DNA of 64,000 bases from Arthrobacter rhombi (GTDB lineage: Bacteria > Actinomycetota > Actinomycetes > Actinomycetales > Micrococcaceae): positions 62,001-126,000 of the forward strand of contig NZ_FUHW01000020.1 in NCBI RefSeq assembly GCF_900163545.1, written 5' to 3'. Below, in pieces: positions 41,974 through 50,494 of this stretch (the stretch's first letter is position 1; every line of letters begins with the position of its first letter). The translations under genes were made by a program, and so were the position numbers. The notes beneath the pieces were generated by a model. That model was not told the DNA's origin and made no database searches. It worked only from the letters and a program-made list of their open reading frames with translations.

Positions 41974-44292
41974 CTACGTTTTGATTTGCCCACGAGCGGC
42001 TGCTAGATCACGACCTGTGAGGATATCTTTCGGATCGATGCCGACAGCTTTGGCCAGGCCAGTGAAGTGGGTTTCGTCGCAAGCCCGCATAAATGCCATA
42101 ACGCCCTTAACCGAAGGGAGTAAGGCCATCTCCACACCGGTTGATGACGGGTCTGGTGCTGAGCGGTGAGACTGATTGTGGAGGAAGGTCTTTACTTGAT
42201 TGGCTACGCCGCTGCTAATCCCGGTCGGAATACATAGTGCAAATCGACTGCCGAAGTTCGATGCCTGCGGTGCTTTGAATGCGAGGAACCCCTCTATGAG
42301 CCGCCGCGCGGCATTGCCAACCACGGGTAGGTTCTCGTCGTCGAGCCCTGCACAGGCTTCCGCAACCCTGCGGAATAGGTAAACGTATTCTGAAGGCGCG
42401 CTTAGTATCTTTTCTGGGAACGCTCTTATAGTAATTTCGTTGGAATCCGCTCCGACGATTTGAGAACTTCGGATCTCTAGGACTCGATGGGCTGGCACCG
42501 TTCCAGCGCCATCAGGTGCATCAGGTTCGTCGTTTTCATTCGAATTTTGCGCTCGTAGTTGAAGCTGGAAGAAGTCGAAACTGTGGGTGAGGAGAATTCG
42601 CTGACGCACTCCATCAAGTTGTTGATCCAACCACGCTGAAGTCGCGAAAACATTCTCTCTATCGAGGCTAGTGGAGGGGTCGTCAATTACGACAGTGGCA
42701 TTTTTCCGGTCGAAGTTGTCATCGTCAAGAGTCCGAATAAAGTAAACAAGCGCCAAAATGCGCTGCTCGCCTTCGGAAAGGAACTTTGCTGGTCCATCTT
42801 CCCTGACGGCTTGATATCCCGAGCCGTCACTTGTCGGTTGAATCGTGAGGGTCGTTTTTCCAAAGATCGTATGGAGATCGTCGGTCAGCTGCGCTGCCAT
42901 CTCCGAGGTATTTAGGCGGCGCGCCTCGATTGCCTTCAGCTTGCTAGCGCAAGATTCGGACTGCGCGTTCACCAGTTCCAAAGCGCTAGCGACCCTAGCC
43001 AGTCGATTCTCAGCGGCCGTCAAGTCGCTTTGATGAAAGGCTGCGGCGTGGAGGGCCAATTCATCTACAGCCTTATTTTGCACGGCCGAATAGTCCGTTC
43101 GTTCAGTTTCGTGTCGTTCGACACATGCAGCGAGTTCCGCTAGAAAGTCTTGGCTTCGCATATTTGGGCTCGCGAGTGATTCGTCATAAGACAGGTTCGT
43201 GGCCTTGGTTTCGCAAGCACTTTGGATTTCCCTGAGAGACGCCGTTGTTTCCACAACGAAGGCTTTCGCCGAGTCGACAGCCGATGCCCATTTCTCACTT
43301 TCAGCAGCAATGATGCCGGAGGGGGCTGAAAGCTCTCTTATCCATTGATCGAGCGCATGGCTGGCGTCAGCGCAACTGCTGGCCAGCGCTTCGGCATCAG
43401 CCCGGATCTGTGCGTTGCCATTCTTGAAGTAGGTAGTTAATCGAACCAGCAATGATTCAGGCATGTCGGAACCGCAGAATTTGCAATCGTCGTTGTTTTC
43501 GTGGTGTGCAATTCCACTTTGGACCCATGCAGCCAACGCTAGATCGCCGTCGAGTTCAGGGAACTCGCTTTCGCTCTGCCTACGGGCAATGATCAGGCGG
43601 GCTCGATTTGTGAAGTCACGGACATCCACGAGCGGCATGCTTGGAGGCGAGATGGCCTCCAGCGCGGCCTGTGAGAGCGTTCTCATATGTTGACGGGCTG
43701 TCTCTCTCGAGAGACGGACCGCCCGTGGGTTGTCCAAAAGGGCGCGTGCCTTAGTCGTTGTAAAACTGTTCGAATTGAATCTTGCGCCGTCGTAGGTGCC
43801 TAGAAATTCGATAACGAGCTCTTTGGTAGCGCTTATGGCCTTTTTGCGATTGGCGATACCGGCGAGTTGATCGCTTTCTAGCCCCGCTTTCCAGATGTCG
43901 TTTCGTGCCACCAATTTGGCAAGGAGCCGGCTCTCTGCTTCATCGTCGACCGCAACTTTGCCGAGTTTGATGATCGGGGCTGTCGGGCCGCTGCCCGAGA
44001 CGAACTCTCGAAGATTCTCGTGAACAAAATCAGAATTGAAAACCCAAACACGGTGACTCTCAAAAGGCGCTCCTTGAGTCAACCTTTGCGTGTCGGTATC
44101 CGTTACCAATGTTGTTTTTGAAGGGGCTCCAACAGTTCCAAGCTGTCGAAGCAATTCGGAAATAGTGGACTTTCCAGATCCATTCGCACCGAATATGAGC
44201 GTATAGGCGCCGAAATACGATTGGTCGCCTCCTACATGCGGAGATTGGGCGAGAGTCCGAAAATTCTCGACATGGGCTATGTGTTGGATCAC
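41974..44292 (-). CDS. rloC: RloC-like ATPase / predicted anticodon nuclease
   Basis: A 772-residue AAA_13-family protein with an ABC-type head: Walker A GANGSGKST (35-43), signature-like LSEGEQ (505-510), Walker B TVVIDDPSTSLD (533-544) and switch His570. The middle is helical/coiled-coil with a C270-K-F-C273 pair, the place of the zinc hook in RloC. The C-terminal domain has R663-x3-E667 (ARRLIEGF) followed by H705 and H709 (LHNQSH), fitting the R-x3-E-xn-H anticodon-nuclease triad of PrrC and RloC. Its ATG overlaps the hsdR stop by four bases. In known cases such proteins cut tRNA anticodons when the restriction system is disabled or DNA is damaged. GC is lower than in hsdR, suggesting separate acquisition. 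Nuclease activity is inferred. Confidence 0.78.
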   Translation of the reverse strand: MIQHIAHVENFRTLAQSPHVGGDQSYFGAYTLIFGANGSGKSTISELLRQLGTVGAPSKTTLVTDTDTQRLTQGAPFESHRVWVFNSDFVHENLREFVSGSGPTAPIIKLGKVAVDDEAESRLLAKLVARNDIWKAGLESDQLAGIANRKKAISATKELVIEFLGTYDGARFNSNSFTTTKARALLDNPRAVRLSRETARQHMRTLSQAALEAISPPSMPLVDVRDFTNRARLIIARRQSESEFPELDGDLALAAWVQSGIAHHENNDDCKFCGSDMPESLLVRLTTYFKNGNAQIRADAEALASSCADASHALDQWIRELSAPSGIIAAESEKWASAVDSAKAFVVETTASLREIQSACETKATNLSYDESLASPNMRSQDFLAELAACVERHETERTDYSAVQNKAVDELALHAAAFHQSDLTAAENRLARVASALELVNAQSESCASKLKAIEARRLNTSEMAAQLTDDLHTIFGKTTLTIQPTSDGSGYQAVREDGPAKFLSEGEQRILALVYFIRTLDDDNFDRKNATVVIDDPSTSLDRENVFATSAWLDQQLDGVRQRILLTHSFDFFQLQLRAQNSNENDEPDAPDGAGTVPAHRVLEIRSSQIVGADSNEITIRAFPEKILSAPSEYVYLFRRVAEACAGLDDENLPVVGNAARRLIEGFLAFKAPQASNFGSRFALCIPTGISSGVANQVKTFLHNQSHRSAPDPSSTGVEMALLPSVKGVMAFMRACDETHFTGLAKAVGIDPKDILTGRDLAAARGQIKT

Positions 44293-47200
44293 TGATTTTC
44301 CCCTTCGATGAATTCCGTGCAGTGCAGGCTCTGAGTCTCCATTTGTTCAATGACGAGCTTTATCGCTTCGGGTTGCTTATCCGGTGGGTAACCGTTGATC
44401 ACGAGGAGCCGCTTGATCGAGGAGCGGAGCTTGGCCCGCACATCCTCGCGGACGGTCCAGTCCGTGCGCACATCGCGGCGCATGATCGCCACCAGCTGGC
44501 GGGCGATCTCCGCCAGGACTCCTTCGCCCTGGATTTCGACGGCTGATTCATTGAGTGCCACGGCGTCGTAGAACGCCAGTTCGTCTTCGTTCAGAGGGGG
44601 AGTGAAACGCTGACCGCGCTGGGATTCCTGGGCAACTTCCTTCGCCAGTTCGACCAGCTCGGCGATGACTTCGGCCGACGTCAATTGCTGGTTGGTGTAC
44701 TTATTCATCAGTTCGGTGATCCGCTCCGAGAACGCCCGCTGCCGGATGGTGTTGTGCTTGGTCGATTTCGCCGACTCGTCGGCCACGAGTTTGCGCAATG
44801 CCTCGATGGCCAGCTGCGGGTTGCGGGCCTTCTGTGTCTTGGCGATGAACTCCGGGGTGAGATCACTCAGCGATGGCTTGGACATGCCGGCCGCTTCATA
44901 GATGTCCAGCACCTCCCCGGTGGCGTCCGTCGCGGAGGCGATGAGTTGCCCGAGCATCCGCTGGATCTCCTCGGGTACCGGTTCGCCGCGGGACTGGCGG
45001 TCCTGGGCGTCATACTTGCCCATCCAGACGCGAATCTCCTCATACACCTGAATGTCAGCGCGAAGGTCCTCCAACCTGCCTGAGCCCGTGCACAGGGCCC
45101 ATGCGCGGGCGAGTTGGCCGGCCGTTTGCCGGTACAACACCGCCAGCGTCGGGGCGTCGTCCGCGGGGGAGTTGCCCTCGGTCGTCGGGTCGCGGAGGTA
45201 GTTCACGGCCCCGGTGATGGCGTTCAGGAAGGACTTCGGCCCCGGCTTGGCCAGCACCGCCCGCCAGTCATAGCCAGCAAGAAGCGTCTTGATCTGCTCC
45301 ACCAGCTCGACGGCAAGGCCGGCGGCCTCGTCCACGTTCTTCCCGACCGGCTTCGCCTCCTGGTCGGTGCTGGAGTATTCGGCCAGGGACTTGGCCAGGT
45401 TCTCGGCCAGCGGGGCGTAGGCGACGAGCAGGCCGTCCTCCTTGCCGCGGAAGGTCCGGTTGACCCGGGCGAGGGTCTGCATCAGCAGGGCCCCCTTGAG
45501 TGGACGGTCCAGATAGAGGGTGTGCAGCGGCGGGGCATCGAAGCCGGTGAGCATCATGTCCTTGACGATCACCAGTTCCAGCTCGTCGTCCGGATCCTTG
45601 AGCCGTTCCTTGATGGTGTTGTTCAACGAGTCTCGCCGCACGTGGTTGGAGACCGGGGGGACATCGGAGGCGTTGCCGGAGTACACGACCTTGATCCGGC
45701 CCTTTTCGAGTTCGTCGGAGTGCCAGTCGGGGCGCAGCTTGATGATCTGGTCGTACAGATTCGCGCAGATTTCGCGAGTCCCGCCCACGATCATGGCCTT
45801 GCCATGCGTCGGCGAGCCGCCGGTGTCGGCGATGAACGGGGCCATGGTGTCCCGGCGGGTCCCCCAGTGCGTGACCAGATCCCGGGCAAGCTCCTCGAGC
45901 CGTTCGGGAGCCCCGTAGACGGCATTGACCACGGCCACGGACTGTTCAATCCGCGCCCGTTCGGTGTCGTCCAGCCCGGTGGTCGCCTCGTCGGCGGCCG
46001 AGTCCAGGTCATCCTGGGTCAGATCGGCGGCCAGCTGCACCTTGATCAACCGCGGTTCGAAGTAGACCGGGACGGTGGCGCCGTCCTCCACTGCCCTCGA
46101 GAGATCGTAGACGTCGATGTATTCGCCGAACACGTCCCGGGTGTTGCGGTCCTCGAAGGAGATCGGGGTGCCGGTGAAGGCGATCAGCGTGGCGTTGGGC
46201 AAGGCATCGCGCAGGTGCCGGGCGTAGCCATCGAGGTCGTCGTAGTGGCTACGGTGGGCCTCGTCGACGATGACGATGATGTTCTTCCGGTCCGAGAGCA
46301 GTGGGTGCACCGTCCCGGATTCCTTTTCCTCGGTGGTGCGGCTGAACTTCTGCAAGGTGGTGAAGTAGATGCCGCCGGTGACCCGGCCGGAGAGCTCGGT
46401 GCGTAATTCGGTACGACGGCGGATCTGCTTCGGCGTATCGGGTAGCAGCTGGGAGCGGGCGAACCCGGAGAAGAGCTGCCCGTCGAGTTCGTTGCGGTCG
46501 GTGATCACCACGACGGTGGGGTTCTTCAATGTCGGGTGGCGCATCACCCGGTTGGTGTAGAGCTCCATCTCCATGGACTTTCCCGAGCCCTGGGTGTGCC
46601 AGACGACGCCAGCCTTGCCATTGGTGCGGACCGCGTCGATGGTGGAGCCCACCGCTTTGGTGACGGCGAAGTACTGGTGCGGTTTGGCGATGCGCTTGAG
46701 CAGCCCCTCGGCGCCGCCGTCGAAGGCGGTGAAGGAGTGCAGCAGCTGCAGGAAACGGGTGGGGTTGTAGAGTCCGGCCAGCGCGGTTTCGATGGGAAGC
46801 ACCGCATCCCCGTCCACGGTGTGTCCGGGCGGGATTGGCTCGCCGTCGTCGTCCACGTTCCAGGGGGAGAAGTGGTTCAGCGGGGTGAACGGGGTCCCGT
46901 ATTTGGCGTCGATCCCGTCGGAGGCGAACGTGAAGACGCAGAATCTGAACGCGAGCGGGAACTCACGTAGGTAGGTTTGCAGCTGGGCATGCGCGGCGGC
47001 GACGTCTGCGGCTCGGGAGCCGGCTTTCTTCAGTTCCAGAATGCTTACAGGCATCCCATTGCAATACAGTACGACGTCGAAGCGTCGCCGGTAGTCGCCT
47101 TGGACCAGGGTGACCTGGTTGACGGCGAGCCAGTCGTTGTCGGTCTCTTCGGTGCCCAGGATCCGCAGGGTCGGGTTCTGCTCGGTGCCGTCCGGATCCA

Positions 47201-47507
47201 GGTAGGAGATCCGGTGGCCCTCGACGAACATCCTGTGCATCCGGTGGTTTTCGGTGATCGCGTCCTGCGAGGTCGGGGCGGCGATCGCGGCGAGAGCCTG
47301 CTGCAGGTACTGCTCCGGGACGCCGGGGTTCAGCCGGCGCAAAGCGGCAAGCAGACGAGGCCGTATCAGCAGGTCGTCCCAGGTTTCCCTTTCGCCCGAG
47401 CCGGGGGCGATCTGGTCCCCGTGGGTGGGCCGCCAGTTCTGGTCGCCGAGTTGCTCGAGGACGAGGTCTTCCCAATCCGCCTCGGTGAAGCTGATTTGCA
47501 GTGTCAT
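44289..47507 (-). CDS. hsdR: type I restriction endonuclease subunit R
   Basis: A 1072-residue motor and nuclease subunit. The N-terminal RecB-like nuclease shows D144 and E158-L-K160 (RRFDVVLYC..ILELKK). The helicase core follows: Walker A in HTQGSGKS (about 304-311), DEAH in IVIVDEAHRSHYDD, then TGTPI, and later motif VI-like QTLARVNRTF. The C-terminal region binds the methylase. It cuts unmodified DNA at a distance after translocation. Start ATG at 47507 with a GGGGG about eight bases upstream; a 216-bp gap separates it from hsdS. Confidence 0.95.
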   Translation of the reverse strand: MTLQISFTEADWEDLVLEQLGDQNWRPTHGDQIAPGSGERETWDDLLIRPRLLAALRRLNPGVPEQYLQQALAAIAAPTSQDAITENHRMHRMFVEGHRISYLDPDGTEQNPTLRILGTEETDNDWLAVNQVTLVQGDYRRRFDVVLYCNGMPVSILELKKAGSRAADVAAAHAQLQTYLREFPLAFRFCVFTFASDGIDAKYGTPFTPLNHFSPWNVDDDGEPIPPGHTVDGDAVLPIETALAGLYNPTRFLQLLHSFTAFDGGAEGLLKRIAKPHQYFAVTKAVGSTIDAVRTNGKAGVVWHTQGSGKSMEMELYTNRVMRHPTLKNPTVVVITDRNELDGQLFSGFARSQLLPDTPKQIRRRTELRTELSGRVTGGIYFTTLQKFSRTTEEKESGTVHPLLSDRKNIIVIVDEAHRSHYDDLDGYARHLRDALPNATLIAFTGTPISFEDRNTRDVFGEYIDVYDLSRAVEDGATVPVYFEPRLIKVQLAADLTQDDLDSAADEATTGLDDTERARIEQSVAVVNAVYGAPERLEELARDLVTHWGTRRDTMAPFIADTGGSPTHGKAMIVGGTREICANLYDQIIKLRPDWHSDELEKGRIKVVYSGNASDVPPVSNHVRRDSLNNTIKERLKDPDDELELVIVKDMMLTGFDAPPLHTLYLDRPLKGALLMQTLARVNRTFRGKEDGLLVAYAPLAENLAKSLAEYSSTDQEAKPVGKNVDEAAGLAVELVEQIKTLLAGYDWRAVLAKPGPKSFLNAITGAVNYLRDPTTEGNSPADDAPTLAVLYRQTAGQLARAWALCTGSGRLEDLRADIQVYEEIRVWMGKYDAQDRQSRGEPVPEEIQRMLGQLIASATDATGEVLDIYEAAGMSKPSLSDLTPEFIAKTQKARNPQLAIEALRKLVADESAKSTKHNTIRQRAFSERITELMNKYTNQQLTSAEVIAELVELAKEVAQESQRGQRFTPPLNEDELAFYDAVALNESAVEIQGEGVLAEIARQLVAIMRRDVRTDWTVREDVRAKLRSSIKRLLVINGYPPDKQPEAIKLVIEQMETQSLHCTEFIEGENQ

Positions 47508-47525
47508 CCCGTTTGCCCCCGGAGA

Positions 47526-47682
47526 CTAGATGTTGGTGTTGTTGGACTCGATGCCGTCTTCGTCGGCGTATGGCTGGACGCCGTCTTGCTTGACCGCTAG
47601 CAGGGTACCGATGTCGCCAGCCAGAAAGTTACTTTTCGTCTGACCGCCAGAGCTGTGGGTCAGTCCTGTGCCTTCCAGTCAT
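47526..47682 (-). pseudogene. possible small gene or remnant between hsdS and hsdR
   Basis: Codon use typical of real genes here is seen in a short reading ending at TAG 47528-47526: SNFLAGDIGTLLAVKQDGVQ and then PYADEDGIESNNTNI. From an ATG at 47682 another frame reads MTGRHRTDPQLWRSDEK and stops just where the former frame becomes plausible, as if one base had been lost or gained near 47630. No ribosome site is evident. It may be a decayed small protein of the RM locus; function unknown and status doubtful. Confidence 0.3.
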
Positions 47683-47723
47683 TTACTGTATCTATCCGGC
47701 GCCGGGTACGCGCCAAGTACAGG

Positions 47724-48884
47724 TCATACCACTGATGCGACCATAGTCTCAGAGTCCGTGACTTTGAGACTGCCCGACATCAATTGAGGAAGCAACGTGT
47801 CGCGGATGGTGGCGAGCGTCAGTCTCTCTCGTTCGACGTTGAGGGATGCTTGCCAGAGTGTCTCCATTAGGGGAGAAATTTCTTGGCGTAAGAGGTTACC
47901 GGGCACCAGCACCGGCTCATCAAGGTGCTTGCGCTGAATGTGACCCATTGTCGTGGCCTTATCTGCCGCGATTAATTTGAAATCCTCAATTTTGTTGCGC
48001 AGAAGCTCGTAGACCAGCCAGTGAGGGTACCCATCGCGAGGAATCACTTTGAAAATGTGCTGATTCACGATGGCATCGTCGCGGAACCAGCGATGAAGTG
48101 TCAGCGAACCGGACCAGGCGAATAAGATGTCTCCCGGGCTGGCCACATGTTTATTCTCGACTTCAGCATCGCTAAAGACCGTTGAACCGCCAAGACCCGA
48201 ATTTAGCTCAGCAATCCTGACAACCACTCGGCCAGTACCACTTGCGCCCTTAGTGAATGCTTTGCCGTTTACGAACTCGGCACAATCGGAGAGTGGCTGC
48301 AAATGTGCATCCGCAAGCGTGGCACGGAACTGTGCTTGCACCAAAGCGTCAATCGTGGCTAGCAGTTTCGTGTTGGTGGCGATCTTGTCGTCGAGGGAAC
48401 CGAGGACTTCGGCCATCGCCATTTGCTGTGGTAAAGGAGGCAAGCGAATCCGCATGTTCTTCGCTGAACCAACGTTGAAGTGCTGCTGGACTGCTCCGAC
48501 TAGCTGCGCGTCGACGAAGTTGGAACCTGCACTGTTCATGTAATAACTGAACCATCGAGCGTCGAGCTTGGGACCTGGCCGCGTGATCACGAGGTCCGAA
48601 CAATTGGCTATCGGTAGGTCTTCTGGAATCACGCTCGTTGTCCCTGGCTTTCCAGTTCTGACCGTCACCACGTCACCGGGCATCAGCATGGATTTCTTTA
48701 GCTTGGCATGGAACTCGGCAGATATGTACTTGACGTTCTCAAGGTCAAGGGTATGGGCATCAACGTTAAGCGATCGAAGAAACGGGATACCCTCCTCTCT
48801 GTAGTGTTGCGCCATTGGCCCGACGTGACCGACGGTAACTTCTGTGGCCAGATCTTGGAGGGAGACCTCCTTCCAATCATTCAC
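47724..48884 (-). CDS. hsdS: type I restriction specificity subunit
   Basis: A 386-residue DNA-recognition subunit with two target-recognition domains (about 1-150 and 200-340), each followed by a helical conserved region (RLPPLPQQMAMAEVLGSLDDKIATNTKLL and LLRQEISPLMETLWQASLNVERERLTL). The TRD segments GIPFLRSLNV..PGDVVTVRTG and FVNGKAF..VVRIAELNSG..GDILFAWSG are typical. The two halves define a bipartite target that cannot be predicted here. ATGA overlap with hsdM. GC is lower than in hsdM/hsdR, as is usual for exchangeable hsdS genes. Confidence 0.93.
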   Translation of the reverse strand: MNDWKEVSLQDLATEVTVGHVGPMAQHYREEGIPFLRSLNVDAHTLDLENVKYISAEFHAKLKKSMLMPGDVVTVRTGKPGTTSVIPEDLPIANCSDLVITRPGPKLDARWFSYYMNSAGSNFVDAQLVGAVQQHFNVGSAKNMRIRLPPLPQQMAMAEVLGSLDDKIATNTKLLATIDALVQAQFRATLADAHLQPLSDCAEFVNGKAFTKGASGTGRVVVRIAELNSGLGGSTVFSDAEVENKHVASPGDILFAWSGSLTLHRWFRDDAIVNQHIFKVIPRDGYPHWLVYELLRNKIEDFKLIAADKATTMGHIQRKHLDEPVLVPGNLLRQEISPLMETLWQASLNVERERLTLATIRDTLLPQLMSGSLKVTDSETMVASVV

Positions 48885-50494
48885 GAAACCCTCCCCAACT
48901 GCTCGCGCACGACCTGGGCCAACCGCTCGGACTCATCGAACTGTTCGAACAGCTCTTTCTTCAGCCGGGCGATCTTCTCTTCACTTGGTTCGCCGTCGTC
49001 CTCAATCTCCGCGGCGCCCACGTAACGACCCGGCGTGAGCGCATAGTCCGCGGTCTTGATCTCTTCCAGGGTGGCCGAATAGCAGAAGCCAGCTTCGTCG
49101 TTGAACTCGGTGCCAGCGGCGGAAGTCGAGCCGCGCCAGGCGTGGAAGGTGCCGGCGATCTTGGCGATGTCTTCGTCGGAGAGTGCGCGCTCAGCGCGGT
49201 CGACCATGTGCCCGAGCTGCCGGGCATCGATGAAGAGCACCTGCCCACTGCGGTCCACCGAACCGTGCTCGCCGGCAGCCTTGTCCTTGGAAAAGAACCA
49301 CGTACACACCGGGATCCCGGTGGAACGGAACAGCTGGGTGGGCAAGGCGACCATGCAGGAGACGAGATCGGACTCGACCAGCTGGGCGCGGATCTGTCCC
49401 TCCCCGCCCGAGTTTGAGGACATGGAACCGTTCGCCATGACCACTCCGGCTGAGCCGCCCGGGGCCAATTTGGAGATGATGTGCTGGATCCACGCATAGT
49501 TGGCGTTGTTCACCGGGGGGACGCCGTAGCGCCAGCGCGGGTCAGATTCGTTGCGGGCCCAGTCCTTGATGTTGAACGGCGGGTTCGCCATCACGAAGTC
49601 GGCCTGCATCTCCGGATGCTGGTCTCTTGCGAACGTGTCGCCCCAGCGTGGGGCCAGGTTGGCGTTGAGCCCGTGGATGGCCAGGTTCATCTTCGCCATC
49701 CGCCAGGTGCGCTCGTTCAGCTCTTGCCCGTAGACCGAGATCGCGGTGCGGTCCTCGTTGTGCGCGTCGAGGAACTTCTCGGTTTGGACGAACATGCCAC
49801 CGGAGCCACAGCAGGGATCGTAGACCCGCCCGTGGGTCGGTTGCAGGAGTTCGACTAGCACACGGACCACGCCGGCAGGGGTATAGAACTCACCACCGCG
49901 CTTACCCTCGGCCCGGGCGAACTTCTCCAGGAAGTACTCATACACTTCCCCGAGCAGATCGCGGGCCCGGCCGGCCCCTTGGCCGGTGAAGCGGGCGGAA
50001 TTGAACAGGTCGATCAGTTCGCCCAGCCGACGCTGGTCGACGCTGTCCCGGTTGAAGATCTTCGGCAGGGTTGCCGCCAATGAGGGGTTCGCGGCCATGA
50101 CCGCATCCATCGCCGCGTCGATGAGTTCGCCGATGTTCCGTGGCGGAGCCCCGTCGACGGCCGGCAGGCCCTTGGCGTTCTCGGCCAGGTATTCCCAGCG
50201 TGCATTGGCCGGAACCCAGAAAACGCCGTTGCCGGTGTATTCGTCGGTGTCGTCGATCAGCTGGGCGATCTGGCCCTCACTCATCCCGTCGGCGGCCAGC
50301 TCCTCGGCGAGCTGGGCGCGCCGTTCGGAGAAGGCATCGGATACGTACTTCAGGAACACCAGCCCCAGGATCACGTCCTTGTACTGCGAGGCATCCATGG
50401 AACCACGCAGTTTGTCGGCGGCCTTCCAGAGAGTGTCCTTGAGTTCCTTCATGGTGGACGGTGCCGTGGTGGCCTGTTTCTTCTTCGGGGGCAC
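48881..50494 (-). CDS. hsdM: type I DNA adenine methylase subunit
   Basis: A 537-residue N6-adenine methyltransferase: N-terminal HsdM helical domain, SAM-binding motif I DPCCGSGG (226-233) and catalytic NPPF (304-307). With HsdS it protects host sites and with HsdR it forms the restriction complex. GTG start at 50494 sharing one base with the TAG stop of the preceding gene, so the upstream HTH protein is part of the same operon. Confidence 0.95.
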   Translation of the reverse strand: MPPKKKQATTAPSTMKELKDTLWKAADKLRGSMDASQYKDVILGLVFLKYVSDAFSERRAQLAEELAADGMSEGQIAQLIDDTDEYTGNGVFWVPANARWEYLAENAKGLPAVDGAPPRNIGELIDAAMDAVMAANPSLAATLPKIFNRDSVDQRRLGELIDLFNSARFTGQGAGRARDLLGEVYEYFLEKFARAEGKRGGEFYTPAGVVRVLVELLQPTHGRVYDPCCGSGGMFVQTEKFLDAHNEDRTAISVYGQELNERTWRMAKMNLAIHGLNANLAPRWGDTFARDQHPEMQADFVMANPPFNIKDWARNESDPRWRYGVPPVNNANYAWIQHIISKLAPGGSAGVVMANGSMSSNSGGEGQIRAQLVESDLVSCMVALPTQLFRSTGIPVCTWFFSKDKAAGEHGSVDRSGQVLFIDARQLGHMVDRAERALSDEDIAKIAGTFHAWRGSTSAAGTEFNDEAGFCYSATLEEIKTADYALTPGRYVGAAEIEDDGEPSEEKIARLKKELFEQFDESERLAQVVREQLGRVS

